Assembly (NCBI GenBank): GCA_024636215.1
Contig: JAGXHL010000049.1
Coordinates: forward strand, 1-64,000
From: Deltaproteobacteria bacterium
Lineage (GTDB): Bacteria > Desulfobacterota > Desulfuromonadia > Desulfuromonadales > BM103
Direction: 5' to 3'
DNA length: 64,000 nucleotides
Under the pieces are notes generated by a model. The model was given only the letters and a program-made list of their open reading frames with translations, was not told where the DNA came from and did no database searches. This document shows positions 34,767 to 44,699 of the stretch, one piece after another (the stretch's first letter is position 1; each line of letters begins with the position of its first letter). The position numbers were made by a program, and so were the translations under genes.

Positions 34767-35657
34767 ATGATAAGCCGGAGCTTATTCTCCACCTTGTGTC
34801 TTGGTATCTTTCTGGTCAACCTGGCTTCTCCTGTCTGGGCCGCATCCCTCGGCGATGTGATCAGCGCCCTGGAGACCCCGTTTCAGACCGGTACCGACGA
34901 AAAGTTGAGGATTTACGACTACTCCGCGGACTTTTTCCAGGAGTCGAAGATTGCTTCGCTGGACCGCCTGCAGCGTGCCAGCGGAGAGGTGGAAGTGGCT
35001 TTTGACTACCAAGGCACAGAGACTGTGCCACACGTCAAGTTTCGTTGGCAGTACGAGCAGCCCACCAATCAGGAGATCGTTTCCGACGCCAAGACCCTGT
35101 GGGTTTACCTGCCGGAGAACAACCAGGTGATTCAATCGGACATTGAGATGGTTAACAGGTCTCGTCAAAACGATCCGATGACTTTTCTCACCGGACTGGG
35201 CAACCTGTCCCGGGATTTTTCCATCCGCTGGGCGGTGCCGAATCAGGATGTCGACGGCAATCACGTCCTTGAGCTGATTCCGAGGCGGGTCTCTTCGCTG
35301 ATCAACAAGCTGATCATCGTGGTTGACCGTTATGCCGTCGAGGCCTACCTGAAGCGTGGCCAGGAGGAGGCTGCCGCTACGCAGCCAGCGATGCCGACGC
35401 CGCCAAGACCATCAACACCTGAGCCGCCACAACTTTCGACTGGCCGTGCCATGGGCTTCCCCGACTACGGCGGAGATCCGGACGGGTTATGGTTCCCGAT
35501 CCTGTCGACCACAGTCTACGATCCCAATGGCAACAGCACCACCATTGAATTCAGCAACCTGCGGGTTAATTTCGGCATTGCCGAGATGACCTTCAACTTC
35601 ATGATCCCGGCAGGCGTACAGGTGGTTCGGCCGACCGGACAGGAGATGGGGTTCTAA
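34767..35657 (+). CDS. LolA-like outer-membrane lipoprotein-sorting protein
   Basis: A 296-residue periplasmic protein with a clear signal peptide (cut after VWA, about residue 25). The half-barrel pattern is typical of LolA relatives (VAFDYQG, FRWQYEQP, LWVYLPENNQVIQ). A Pro-rich insert of about 30 residues near 205-230 interrupts the fold. It is the last gene of the chemosensory transcription unit, which is an unusual place for such a protein. Confidence 0.8.
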   Translation: MISRSLFSTLCLGIFLVNLASPVWAASLGDVISALETPFQTGTDEKLRIYDYSADFFQESKIASLDRLQRASGEVEVAFDYQGTETVPHVKFRWQYEQPTNQEIVSDAKTLWVYLPENNQVIQSDIEMVNRSRQNDPMTFLTGLGNLSRDFSIRWAVPNQDVDGNHVLELIPRRVSSLINKLIIVVDRYAVEAYLKRGQEEAAATQPAMPTPPRPSTPEPPQLSTGRAMGFPDYGGDPDGLWFPILSTTVYDPNGNSTTIEFSNLRVNFGIAEMTFNFMIPAGVQVVRPTGQEMGF

Positions 35658-35688
35658 GCCCTGCTCGAAAGAACTTTTGTCAGCGCAG

Positions 35689-35721
35689 CCGCCCCGGAGT
35701 AAAGCTTTTGCCCCGGGGCGG
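35689..35721 (+). terminator. Terminator of the chemosensory operon
   Basis: Nine-base arms CCGCCCCGG / CCGGGGCGG around a 15-base loop, followed by TTTTGTGTT. Confidence 0.8.
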
Positions 35722-35799
35722 TTTTGTGTTATAACTCCCCGAATATTGGCATAATTTTTAAGCTTTTGTGCTTTAAAACAACTCTGCGGAGGAAGATTC

Positions 35800-37137
35800 T
35801 TGAACAAATACAACGTCAGTCTGGTCAGCCTGGGTTGTCCGAAAAACCTGGTCGATGCCGAAGTCATGCTCGGCCATCTGCCTGCCGAGCGTTTCAGAAT
35901 CGTCACCGATGAAAGCCAGGCAGACATTATCGTCGTCAACACCTGTGCCTTTATCAGGGACGCTCAGGAAGAGTCCGTGGAGACCATCCTTGAAGTGGCC
36001 GATCAGAAGAAAACCGGTCGCTGCAAGCTGCTGATTGTCAGCGGCTGCCTGCCACAGCGTCACCGAGACGATCTTGCCAGAGAGCTGCCGGAGGTCGATT
36101 TCTTCATGGGCACGGCTGATGCGCCGCGCATCCTTGAACTGCTCGACAGCCACCTGCAGGGTCAGCAACAGCAGGAAATCGGCGTGCCCGATTATCTCTA
36201 CGACCACACCACGCCCAGGGTGACCTCGTCACCTTTCTACTCGGCTTACGTCAAGATTGCCGAGGGCTGCGCCAACCATTGCTCCTACTGCGTTATTCCA
36301 ACGATTCGCGGCACTCTGCGTTCTCGCACCATCCCGTCGGTGGTCGAGGAGGTCAAGCAACTGGTTGCCCGGGGCGTCAAGGAGATTAATCTGATCGCTC
36401 AGGATGTGACAGCCTTCGGTGCAGAGCGCGGCGAAGGCTCCGAATTGACCGCCCTGCTCCGCGAGCTGGTAAAGATCGAAGGGCTGGTCTGGCTGCGGCT
36501 GCTCTACGCTTATCCGGACGGCATCAGCGACGAACTGCTCGACATGATGGCCGCCGAAGAGAAGCTCTGCAATTATCTTGACCTGCCGATCCAGCATATC
36601 GATGATCAGATCCTCGCCGCCATGAACCGTCGCATCGACGAGGCCGGTATCCGCCAACTGCTTGAACGCATACGCAGCCGCAACCCCGATATCACCTTAC
36701 GGACTTCGCTGATCGTCGGTTTCCCGGGAGAAACCGACGATCAGTTCCGCAAGCTTCTCAGCTTTGTCGAAGAGGGCCACTTTGAGCGGCTCGGTGTCTT
36801 TCAATATTCCCGCGAGGAGGGCACCTCGGCGGCAAGGCTGGTCGGGCAGATACCGGCCCGGACCAAGCTGTCACGTTACAAGAAGTTGATGAAAGCCCAA
36901 TCACGAATTGCTCTGCAGAAGAACCTCGCCCTCAAGGGTCGCATCGACCAGGTGCTGGTCGAGGGCTACAGCGAAGAGACCGAGCTGCTGCTGCGTGGAC
37001 GCAGTGTCCGCCAGGCTCCCGACGTTGACGGCCAGGTCTACATCACCTCCGGACTGGCTGATGTTGGTGACATCGTCAATCTGCAAATCACGGATTCTTC
37101 CGAGTACGACCTGATCGGCGAGATCTGCGAGGACTGA
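35800..37137 (+). CDS. rimO: Ribosomal protein S12 methylthiotransferase RimO
   Basis: A 445-residue radical-SAM enzyme that methylthiolates an Asp of ribosomal protein S12. N-terminal cluster ligands are Cys13 (LGCPKN), Cys49 and Cys83. The radical-SAM CxxxCxxC is Cys157/161/164. A C-terminal TRAM domain follows. It starts at TTG with a GGAGG site 5-6 bases upstream. Confidence 0.96.
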   Translation: MNKYNVSLVSLGCPKNLVDAEVMLGHLPAERFRIVTDESQADIIVVNTCAFIRDAQEESVETILEVADQKKTGRCKLLIVSGCLPQRHRDDLARELPEVDFFMGTADAPRILELLDSHLQGQQQQEIGVPDYLYDHTTPRVTSSPFYSAYVKIAEGCANHCSYCVIPTIRGTLRSRTIPSVVEEVKQLVARGVKEINLIAQDVTAFGAERGEGSELTALLRELVKIEGLVWLRLLYAYPDGISDELLDMMAAEEKLCNYLDLPIQHIDDQILAAMNRRIDEAGIRQLLERIRSRNPDITLRTSLIVGFPGETDDQFRKLLSFVEEGHFERLGVFQYSREEGTSAARLVGQIPARTKLSRYKKLMKAQSRIALQKNLALKGRIDQVLVEGYSEETELLLRGRSVRQAPDVDGQVYITSGLADVGDIVNLQITDSSEYDLIGEICED

Positions 37138-37139
37138 GT

Positions 37140-38135
37140 TTGCCCTGGAACCGCCCCCTGATAATCAGCTTGCTCCTGATCATGCTGGCACTTTCCTGGT
37201 GGCGTCTGCATGCTGGCGGCGAAGAGCTCCGGCGCAGCCGCCTGATCATGGGTACAGTGGTCGAAATCATGGCCAGCGGTGAAGACCCCGCTGTCCTTGA
37301 TACGGCTGTTGAGGCCGCCTTCAGTGAAATGGAGCGGCTCGACAGACTGTTCAGCAGGTACAACCCGGACAGCGAGATTACCCGGCTGTCGCACAGTCAT
37401 AACGGCGGAGAAGTCTCGCCGGAAACCGCCGAGGTGCTTACCCTGGGGCTGGAGATTGCGCGCAAGAGCGCCGGAGCCTTCGATATGACCCTTGGCAGGC
37501 TCAAAGTTCTCTGGGCCCTTGACGAAGAGGCGCCAGAGGTACCCTCCCCAGCAGAGATTGCCACCGCGCTCTCCGGCATCGGACCCGAAGCACTGACCTG
37601 GCAAAGACAGCAGCTGCGCAAGCAAAGTCCGCAGCTGCAACTTGACCTCGGCGGCATTGCCAAGGGCTATGCCGTCGATCGGGCGGTGGCGATCCTCAGG
37701 CAGCATGGAGTCATCAGCGCCGCAGTCAATGCCGGTGGCGACATGTATCTGCTCGGCCAACGCACGCAACGTCCCTGGCGCATCGGCATCCAGCATCCCC
37801 GCAAACAACAGGGCGTGCTTGAAAGGGTCCAGATCAGCGATCGTGCTGTGGTCACCTCGGGAGATTATGAACGATTTTTTGAACAGGATGGTGTGCGTTA
37901 CCACCATATCTTTGATCCGCAAACCGGCATGCCCGCCAGAAAGTGCCAGAGTGTCACCATTGTGACTGACAGTGTTGCCCTCGGCGATGCTTTGGCAACT
38001 GCCGTTTTTGTGCTCGGTCCAGTGGCTGGCCTGAGGTTTCTGCAGCAGTTCCCGCAAGCCGAAGGGTTGGTTATTGCCGCCGACGGCAGCCGACATGTCA
38101 GTCCCGGCTGGGAAAACTATCAGGTTGTACCATGA
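37140..38135 (+). CDS. apbE: FAD:protein FMN transferase (ApbE)
   Basis: A 331-residue ApbE-family protein that attaches FMN to a Thr of flavoproteins. An N-terminal membrane or signal segment (about 7-20, no lipobox Cys) exports it. GGIAKGYAVDRAV and NAGGDMYLLG are the FAD-binding signatures. TTG start, 2 bases after rimO. It is followed by NusG_II and Gx genes, a common redox or transport module. Confidence 0.94.
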   Translation: MPWNRPLIISLLLIMLALSWWRLHAGGEELRRSRLIMGTVVEIMASGEDPAVLDTAVEAAFSEMERLDRLFSRYNPDSEITRLSHSHNGGEVSPETAEVLTLGLEIARKSAGAFDMTLGRLKVLWALDEEAPEVPSPAEIATALSGIGPEALTWQRQQLRKQSPQLQLDLGGIAKGYAVDRAVAILRQHGVISAAVNAGGDMYLLGQRTQRPWRIGIQHPRKQQGVLERVQISDRAVVTSGDYERFFEQDGVRYHHIFDPQTGMPARKCQSVTIVTDSVALGDALATAVFVLGPVAGLRFLQQFPQAEGLVIAADGSRHVSPGWENYQVVP

Positions 38136-38518
38136 AAGCACCCTGGCACTTCATGACCGGGGGAGACTGGCTGGTCGTGCTCTTCCTGCTGTTGCTCTCC
38201 CTGACCGGCCTTGCCTGGATAGCGGCTATGCCCGAGGGTTCCCGCGTCCTGGTCACCTGCGGAGAAGAGCTCTGTTTTATGGCTCCGCTCAATCAGCCTC
38301 GTACCGTCGCAATCGACGGCCCTTTGGGGCAAACCCGACTGGTGATTGACGAACAGGGCGTTCGGATTACCGAGTCTCCCTGCCCACGTAAAATCTGTGT
38401 CAGCATGGGTTCGGCAAGCAACACCTCTGATCTGCTGGCCTGCGTACCCAATCGTATCCTGGTGCAGATTGACGGTTCTGCCGGCGAGGAAAAGTCCTAT
38501 GACCTGCTCAGCCGTTGA
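38132..38518 (+). CDS. NusG_II-domain membrane-anchored protein
   Basis: A 128-residue protein with one N-terminal membrane helix (about 13-33) and a NusG domain II-like extracytoplasmic domain. The typical Cys pattern SPCPRKIC and DLLACVPNRI is present. It overlaps apbE by 4 bases (ATGA) and the Gx gene by 20 bases. Its function is unknown. Confidence 0.88.
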   Translation: MKAPWHFMTGGDWLVVLFLLLLSLTGLAWIAAMPEGSRVLVTCGEELCFMAPLNQPRTVAIDGPLGQTRLVIDEQGVRITESPCPRKICVSMGSASNTSDLLACVPNRILVQIDGSAGEEKSYDLLSR

Positions 38519-39095
38519 CCTCCAGACCCTGACCCGTTACCGACGTCAGGTCTTTCTGGGCCTCTTTATAGCAATCGCCGTCTCCTTACACGCTTTCGAG
38601 AGTCTTCTGCCAGCGCCCGTTCCCTGGCTGCGCCTCGGGTTGGCCAATGTCATGACCTTGATTGCTCTTTATCTCTATGACGGTCGCGCCGCATGGTGCG
38701 TCAGCCTGGCACGGGTTGGCATTGGCGCACTGCTGCTTGGCAGACTTTTCAGTCCAGGCTTCTGGTTGGCATTAGTCGGTACCATCTTCGCAACATCTGC
38801 TATGATTATCATGTATCGTGTCGCCGGACGGCGTTTGAGCCCGATCGGCATCTCGGCAATCGGGGCGGCTGGCCATGCTCTGGGCCAAATCCTGGCGGCC
38901 CGGTTACTGGTTGTTCAACATGCGGCGGTCTGGCAGATTCTGCCGTTTTTTCTGCTGTTTACACTGTTTGCAGGAGTCCTGACCGGATGGCTTGCCGCCA
39001 GTTTGCTTGAGTCTCTGCGACAACATCCGGCGTTTCTGGCAACTTCTGGAGACCACGGCGATTTGACCGACGTTGACTGCCAAGAGAGGGTATGA
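38499..39095 (+). CDS. Gx-transporter family membrane protein
   Basis: A 198-residue, strongly hydrophobic protein with about five membrane helices. The family segment WLRLGLANVMTLIAL and a positively charged LARVGIGALLLG loop are visible. The family is often labelled 'heptaprenyl diphosphate synthase component I' but is more likely a substrate-binding transporter subunit. The ATG at 38499 is preferred; a longer frame begins inside the NusG_II gene. Confidence 0.85.
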   Translation: MTCSAVDLQTLTRYRRQVFLGLFIAIAVSLHAFESLLPAPVPWLRLGLANVMTLIALYLYDGRAAWCVSLARVGIGALLLGRLFSPGFWLALVGTIFATSAMIIMYRVAGRRLSPIGISAIGAAGHALGQILAARLLVVQHAAVWQILPFFLLFTLFAGVLTGWLAASLLESLRQHPAFLATSGDHGDLTDVDCQERV

Positions 39096-39096
39096 G

Positions 39097-39606
39097 ATGA
39101 ACAGATGGAGATTCTTCTTTTCGGGGATACTGTTATGGACACTCTGCGCCTGTGCCGCACAGCCGGGGGACATAAAGATTTCAGCCGACGGCAGCTCCAC
39201 AACCACTGCGCTGGAAACTCCAGAGCTGTCATCGCCGGGGACCAGACCCCTTCCGAGCATTGAGGTCCCGGCCTTAGCCTGTGCCGAAATCGTCACAACC
39301 GAGGGGGTGACGATTCGTTACCAGGCAGAGAAGCTTTACAACGGGGGTGCGGTGCTGCCGAGCGAAGCGGGGCTGCTGTGCCTGGAGGCATTGGCCGACT
39401 GGCTGAAAGGCGCGCCGCAAAGTCGCTGGCAGGTGACTGCGGCCGGTGAAGCAGACTTTGGTTTTGACCCACAGGCGCTGGCCGGCAAACGCCAGGAGCT
39501 GTTGCAGCGCTTTTTTGCCCGCAAAGGCATCCAAACGCAGAGCATGGAGTGGCTGACGCTGGCCGGGCAAGGCCCGCAGCTGCAGTTGCGCTTGATCGGG
39601 AATTAG
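39097..39606 (+). CDS. Lipoprotein with OmpA-like C-terminal part
   Basis: A 169-residue lipoprotein; a short signal peptide ends at LCAC. The C-terminal half (FNGG-like YNGGAVLPSEAG, LADWLKGAPQSRWQVTAAGE, LAGKRQELLQRFF) follows the OmpA/Pal-like fold. That fold binds peptidoglycan, although key binding residues are not clear. The ATG at 39097 has an AGAGAGGG site. Confidence 0.8.
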   Translation: MNRWRFFFSGILLWTLCACAAQPGDIKISADGSSTTTALETPELSSPGTRPLPSIEVPALACAEIVTTEGVTIRYQAEKLYNGGAVLPSEAGLLCLEALADWLKGAPQSRWQVTAAGEADFGFDPQALAGKRQELLQRFFARKGIQTQSMEWLTLAGQGPQLQLRLIGN

Positions 39607-39644
39607 TGTTCGTCCGGAAACTCTGGAGAGCCGCAGTGAATTTT

Positions 39645-40517
39645 TTACAGACTGTCCCTGATCTCCTGCAAGGAAGCGCCGTCGACCGAGTAGCGCTGTT
39701 TGCAATACTCGCAAGTCACATGAGCCTCGCCGTCCTCCGCAATCAGCTGGTCGAGTTCTGCCGCGCCGAGAGAACGCAGGAGATGCAGCGTCTGTTGCCG
39801 GCTGCAGCTGCAGGCAAAAGACAGCGGGGTCGTTGCAAGGATCTGGTAAGGCAAATCCTCCAGCAGCCGATCAATAATTGCTGCGGGGGACATCCCCTGG
39901 CGCAACATGCTGGTGGTCGGCGGCAAAGCGCCAAGGTGCTCGGCCAGGCGATCGGCCAGTGTTTCGTCAGCCCCGGGCATCAACTGGACCAGAAAGCCTC
40001 CGGCCGCGACCACTTCGGCATGCTGACCCAGTTCCACGCCCAAAGCGACGCTTGACGGTGTCTGCTCGGAGGTGGTGAAATAGTAGGCCAGATCTTCTGC
40101 GATCTCACTGCTGACCAGTTGCACCATGCCACGGTAAGGCTCTTTCAGATCAAGATCCTTGATGACCTGCAAAAACCCGGCGTGGCCAACGGCTCCGGCG
40201 ACATCGAAACGCCCGTCACGAGGCGGTAAACCAGCCGAAGCCACCTTGAGGGTCGCCCGTACCCGACCCTGGGCATCGCTCTCCGCCTGCAACCTCTGCA
40301 AAGGACCATTGCCCTCGATCGTCAGACCGATTCGTTGCCGGCCCTTGAGCAGACTGCCCATCAGGGCCGCAGCCGTGGTCAGGCGGCCGATGGCAACGCT
40401 GGCGGTCGGATCGGTCTGCTGTCGATGGCGAATTTCTTCGACCAGAGTTGTGGTTGCCGCAACGCTGACACGGATGGCACCATCGCAGGTCAGGGCACGA
40501 ATCATATGATCGGACAT
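39645..40517 (-). CDS. hslO: Redox-regulated chaperone Hsp33
   Basis: A 290-residue chaperone that is activated by oxidation. The C-terminal zinc-binding redox switch is complete: C-x-C (FACSCSR) and C-x-x-C (TCEYCKQ). The N-terminal domain has the usual GPLQRLQAE segment. It is convergent with the lipoprotein gene and divergent from DUF445. Confidence 0.96.
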   Translation of the reverse strand: MSDHMIRALTCDGAIRVSVAATTTLVEEIRHRQQTDPTASVAIGRLTTAAALMGSLLKGRQRIGLTIEGNGPLQRLQAESDAQGRVRATLKVASAGLPPRDGRFDVAGAVGHAGFLQVIKDLDLKEPYRGMVQLVSSEIAEDLAYYFTTSEQTPSSVALGVELGQHAEVVAAGGFLVQLMPGADETLADRLAEHLGALPPTTSMLRQGMSPAAIIDRLLEDLPYQILATTPLSFACSCSRQQTLHLLRSLGAAELDQLIAEDGEAHVTCEYCKQRYSVDGASLQEIRDSL

Positions 40518-40606
40518 GGGATCAACTCCTTTACAATGAGGATAGAAATCTTAGCTGAAAGCCAAGCAGCGGTAAAGCTTGTGATGACATCGAGAGAGAG
40601 AAAGCT

Positions 40607-42202
40607 ATGCTAGACACCATTTCCTGGCTTCCCTGGCTGGTGCCGCCCCTTCTCGGCGCGCTGATCGGCTATGTGACTAACTATATCGCCATTCGTATGC
40701 TCTTCCGCCCCTTGCGCCCATGGCGCCTGTTCGGCATACGTCTGCCGCTGACCCCGGGGATTATTCCGGCCAAGCGTGGCGAGCTGGCGCAACGTATGGG
40801 TGAAATGGTCGGCAAGCATCTCCTCACGGCCGAGGATGTTCGCCGGACGCTGGAAAAACCCACCTTTCGGCGTGAACTGAAGAGCGCCGTCAACGACAAG
40901 CTGCAGACCTTTCTCACGCGCGAGCTGGGCGCCCTCGATAGCCTGATCCCAAAAAATTACCAAGGTCGTTTCCGTGAGCTTGTTTCGACCCTGCGGGTCA
41001 AAGCGGTTGGCGCGATTACCGACTATTTGGCCAGTACTGCTTTTGAAACCCAATTACGCAACTTCATACAGGAAAAGGGTGATGCCCTGCTGGCCCGCGA
41101 CCTGGAAAGCTTCCTGACTCCGGAAACTTACCAGAAACTGCAGAACCATCTCGACACGCGCCTGACCAGCATCCTGCACTCGGCTACAACCGCCGAAACG
41201 GTTGAGCGCTTTGTCGAAGACCGCCTCGATCGGCTGTTGCAAAGTGAGCGCTCGCTGCGCGACCTCTTGCCAAAGGACCTGGTCGAGGTCTTGCTTCAAC
41301 AGCTCGAAAAAGAGGTGCCGCCCCTGCTTGAGCGTTTCGGTGGCATGCTCTACGATCCGGATTTTCGCCAACGCCTGGTGGAACGTGCTCGTCAGGGCAT
41401 CGACACCTTTCTCGATTCTCTCGGTGGCCTCGCCGGGCTCTTGAGCGGGTTTATCGACCTTGACAAGATCTACAAGCGCATTCCCGAGTTCATTGACAAA
41501 GCCGGGGAGGAGCTCTCGCACTGGCTGCGTGAAGAAAAAACCCAGCAACAGGTGGCCGGCATGCTTCGTGAGCGTCTTGAAGGGCTTCTCGACAAGCCCG
41601 TCAGCCGTTTCCTCGAGAAGGCCCCTTATGAAAAAGTCGCCGGCGCCAAACGCTACCTCAGCGAGCGTTCGGTCGAAGCCGTGCAGAGCCGGCGCACAAC
41701 AGAGCTATTGCTCGGCTTTGCCGACAAGGGCGTGCAGCGCGTCAAGGATCGTTCCTTTCGCAGCCTGCTCGATGAGAACCTCCCCGAGGGCGGTCGGGAT
41801 CAAATCCAGAGTGCGCTGACGGAACGTCTCCTCAAGCTGGCAAGGTCGGCTGAAGCAACCGCTGCAATCGATGCTGTCATCAAGGAGAAGCTCGAGATCT
41901 GGGTCTTCGAAAAACCCTTGGGCCGTCTCGCCGAGCGCTTGCCCGCCGATGTTCTGGAGGAGCTTGAAGAAGGTCTCTATCGTCAGATTGGCGACGTTTT
42001 GCAAAAAGAGGTGCCACCACTGATTGAAACCCTCAATGTGACGCACATGGTGGAAGAAAAAGTCAATCAACTCGATATACTTCAGGTTGAGGATTTACTC
42101 ATGGGGGTTATGAAGGAACAGTTTAAATACATCAACCTGTTTGGTGCCGTGCTCGGCTTTCTGATCGGTATGATCAACCTCGCTGTCTGGTGGGTGACTT
42201 AA
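40607..42202 (+). CDS. DUF445 membrane protein
   Basis: A 531-residue protein of the DUF445/YheB family. Membrane segments sit at both ends (about residues 8-28 and 505-528). The first is followed by the hallmark YVTNYIAIRMLFRP, and a long helical charged middle part lies between. Its function is unknown; a role at the cell envelope is inferred from topology. Confidence 0.9.
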   Translation: MLDTISWLPWLVPPLLGALIGYVTNYIAIRMLFRPLRPWRLFGIRLPLTPGIIPAKRGELAQRMGEMVGKHLLTAEDVRRTLEKPTFRRELKSAVNDKLQTFLTRELGALDSLIPKNYQGRFRELVSTLRVKAVGAITDYLASTAFETQLRNFIQEKGDALLARDLESFLTPETYQKLQNHLDTRLTSILHSATTAETVERFVEDRLDRLLQSERSLRDLLPKDLVEVLLQQLEKEVPPLLERFGGMLYDPDFRQRLVERARQGIDTFLDSLGGLAGLLSGFIDLDKIYKRIPEFIDKAGEELSHWLREEKTQQQVAGMLRERLEGLLDKPVSRFLEKAPYEKVAGAKRYLSERSVEAVQSRRTTELLLGFADKGVQRVKDRSFRSLLDENLPEGGRDQIQSALTERLLKLARSAEATAAIDAVIKEKLEIWVFEKPLGRLAERLPADVLEELEEGLYRQIGDVLQKEVPPLIETLNVTHMVEEKVNQLDILQVEDLLMGVMKEQFKYINLFGAVLGFLIGMINLAVWWVT

Positions 42203-42244
42203 AGCAGTATTTTTTTCATAGAACCAAAACTAAGGAGTCTTTTG

Positions 42245-43738
42245 ATGAATTCCCGTTTTTCCTTTGGTTGGGAGCATCTTCGCCGCGCCTGGAGCGGTAT
42301 CCTCGGTGCGGACGACCTCAACCGCCTCCCCAGGGTCGATCGTGACCTGCCCCCGGCAGACGCCGAACAGGTCAAACGCCTTATGCAGGAGTGCCTGGTT
42401 GCCCGCGGCGGTGAAGTTTCGGCGCGTCAGCGCGCCGCTGTGCTCGGCGAACTCTACCTGACCTTAAGTGAGACGGGACGCAGGAATTTTCTGGCAACAC
42501 TGGTGGAAAATTTTTCTGTCGACCGCGAGCTGGTCAAGACCACGGCACGCAAACTCCTCGAAACGGCCGATGATGGTAGCTTTCAGAAAGTTGCCGGCCG
42601 CATGCGCGAAGCGCTCATCTCGCCACAGCAAAAGCTGCTGACACAGTTTAACGCTCTCCCCGAAGGGATCAAATTTCTGGTCGATCTGCGGGCGGATATC
42701 CTGGCATTTCGCACAGCTCTACCCCAACTGGCCGATCTTGACCACGAGCTGAAACACCTGTTGGCCAGCTGGTTTGATGTCGGCTTCCTGAGCGTGCAAC
42801 GGATCAGCTGGCAGAGCTCTGCGGCCTTACTGGAAAAGCTTATGGCCTACGAAGCCGTGCACGCGATCCATTCATGGTCAGACCTGCACAACCGTCTTGA
42901 GTCCGATCGCCGTTGCTACGCTTTCTTTCACCCCGGCATGTCCGATGAACCGCTGATCTTTATCGAGGTCGCACTGGTTGACGGCCTGGCCACCAGCGTG
43001 CAGGCTTTGCTCGACGAGAATGCCCCGGAGACGACAGCTGAAGAAGCCAATACCGCGATCTTCTACTCGATATCCAATACCCAGAAAGGACTGCAGGGGA
43101 TCAGCTTTGGCCCCTTCCTGATCAAGCAGGTCGTCACCAGCCTGCGCCAGCAGTTGCCGAATCTGAAAAACTTCTCAACCCTGTCTCCCGTCCCCGGCTT
43201 CCGCCAATGGCTTTTCTCCTTTTTCTCCCAAAGCAGTGAAACCGCCGAGCAGGATCCTGCTCGGCAGGCTCTGATCGAGGCCGCTCGCTTACTCAAGGTT
43301 GCAGCTGAACCGGAGGCGGTTTTCAATACTCCAAACTGGTGGGACAACCGGCAGGTCTCAGTTCTCCTGAAAGAACCGCTGCTCTGCCTCTGTGCGCGCT
43401 ACCTGCACCAGCCGCGTGAAAAGGACCAGGCTCCTATCGATCCGGTTGCCCGCTTTCATCTCGGCAACGGCGCCCGTATCGAGCGGATTAACTGGCTGGG
43501 AGACACCTCTGTCAAGGGCATGCGAGAATCCTGCGGCCTGATGGTCAACTATCTCTATCAACTCAAGGAGATCGAAAAGAACATCGAAGCCTATGCCGAT
43601 AGCAAGGCCATTGTTTCTGCGACACGGGTTCGCAACCTGCTGCGCGAGGAGGATGACGAACAGGGACAGTTGAATCGTTTGCGCAGGCTGCTGCCCCTCG
43701 GCCGCAGCACCAGCGCCAACGACGCCGAGCCATCCTGA
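42245..43738 (+). CDS. Malonyl-CoA decarboxylase
   Basis: A 497-residue enzyme that converts malonyl-CoA to acetyl-CoA and CO2. The C-terminal catalytic segment is conserved: FHLGNGARIERINWLGD, then SCGLMVNYLYQL. The N-terminal four-helix part is also present. The ATG at 42245 has AGGAG seven bases upstream. It is followed by a DUF815 ATPase on the same strand. The family includes eukaryotic MLYCD. Confidence 0.92.
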   Translation: MNSRFSFGWEHLRRAWSGILGADDLNRLPRVDRDLPPADAEQVKRLMQECLVARGGEVSARQRAAVLGELYLTLSETGRRNFLATLVENFSVDRELVKTTARKLLETADDGSFQKVAGRMREALISPQQKLLTQFNALPEGIKFLVDLRADILAFRTALPQLADLDHELKHLLASWFDVGFLSVQRISWQSSAALLEKLMAYEAVHAIHSWSDLHNRLESDRRCYAFFHPGMSDEPLIFIEVALVDGLATSVQALLDENAPETTAEEANTAIFYSISNTQKGLQGISFGPFLIKQVVTSLRQQLPNLKNFSTLSPVPGFRQWLFSFFSQSSETAEQDPARQALIEAARLLKVAAEPEAVFNTPNWWDNRQVSVLLKEPLLCLCARYLHQPREKDQAPIDPVARFHLGNGARIERINWLGDTSVKGMRESCGLMVNYLYQLKEIEKNIEAYADSKAIVSATRVRNLLREEDDEQGQLNRLRRLLPLGRSTSANDAEPS

Positions 43739-43776
43739 CACCGATAACACCTTGATTTTCTTAAGAGGATGCCGTG

Positions 43777-44664
43777 ATGAACCTGAAACCTGAAATTGTT
43801 GAGCAGCTTGAGCGTGTGCTTTCTTCGGTTGAGCAGCTCCTGCCAAAAGCTGTTGCGGCGGTTGACTGGCGTGAAACCCCTGCTGCCAACTGGCGCAGAC
43901 ACTCCTTTGCCGGCTACCTGGAACCCATCGAGAGCATAGACCAAACGGCTCTTGACGATCTGGTCGGCATCGACAAGCAGAAGCAGGTGCTGGAGAAGAA
44001 CACCCGCCAGTTCCTCAAAGGCTATCCTGCCAACAACGTCTTGCTCTGGGGCTCCCGCGGCACCGGTAAATCCTCGGTTGTGCGGGCCCTGCTCAACAAG
44101 TACGCCGAGTCGGGCTTACGGATTATTCAGGTGGACAAGCACGACCTTGATCACCTGCCCGATATCTTCGCACAGATCGGCAAACAACCCTACCGTTTCA
44201 TTATCCTCTGCGACGACCTCTCCTTCGAGCCCGACGATCCGGGCTACAAGATTCTGAAGAGTGTCCTTGATGGCTCGGTCTACGCCTCACCGAAAAATGT
44301 CCTGATCTACGTGACCTCCAACCGTCGTCACCTGCTCCCTGAGTTTCATACCGATAATCTCGGCGCCAAGATGGTGCATAACGAAATTCACCACGGCGAA
44401 GCTGTCGAAGAGAAGATCTCCCTTTCCGATCGTTTTGGCCTCTGGCTCTCTTTCTATGTTTTCAAGCAGGATCTTTATTTGGAGATTGTACAGAAAACCA
44501 TCGCCCGGCTCTGCATTGAGAACCAGGTTGAACCGCAATGGAATGATGAAATGGCCGGGGCGGCAATCAAGTGGTCACATGAAAAAAGCAAGCGCTGTGG
44601 ACGAACCGCATTACAGTTCGCACGACACTGGCTGGGACAACATATGCTGGAAAAGGATGATTAA
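43777..44664 (+). CDS. DUF815-family AAA ATPase
   Basis: A 295-residue ATPase with Walker A GSRGTGKSS, Walker B IILCDDL, and a conserved TSNRRHLLPE segment. DUF815 proteins are widespread and uncharacterised. The ATG at 43777 with AAGAGGAT upstream is preferred over the GTG one codon before it. Confidence 0.92.
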   Translation: MNLKPEIVEQLERVLSSVEQLLPKAVAAVDWRETPAANWRRHSFAGYLEPIESIDQTALDDLVGIDKQKQVLEKNTRQFLKGYPANNVLLWGSRGTGKSSVVRALLNKYAESGLRIIQVDKHDLDHLPDIFAQIGKQPYRFIILCDDLSFEPDDPGYKILKSVLDGSVYASPKNVLIYVTSNRRHLLPEFHTDNLGAKMVHNEIHHGEAVEEKISLSDRFGLWLSFYVFKQDLYLEIVQKTIARLCIENQVEPQWNDEMAGAAIKWSHEKSKRCGRTALQFARHWLGQHMLEKDD

Positions 44665-44699
44665 GGCCTGAATGCTGCACGGATCAAAATGGCTGAAAC

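Noticed and set aside
37038..38141. 367-residue minus-strand open frame opposite apbE
   Set aside because: Antisense shadow; apbE has all its family signatures on the other strand.
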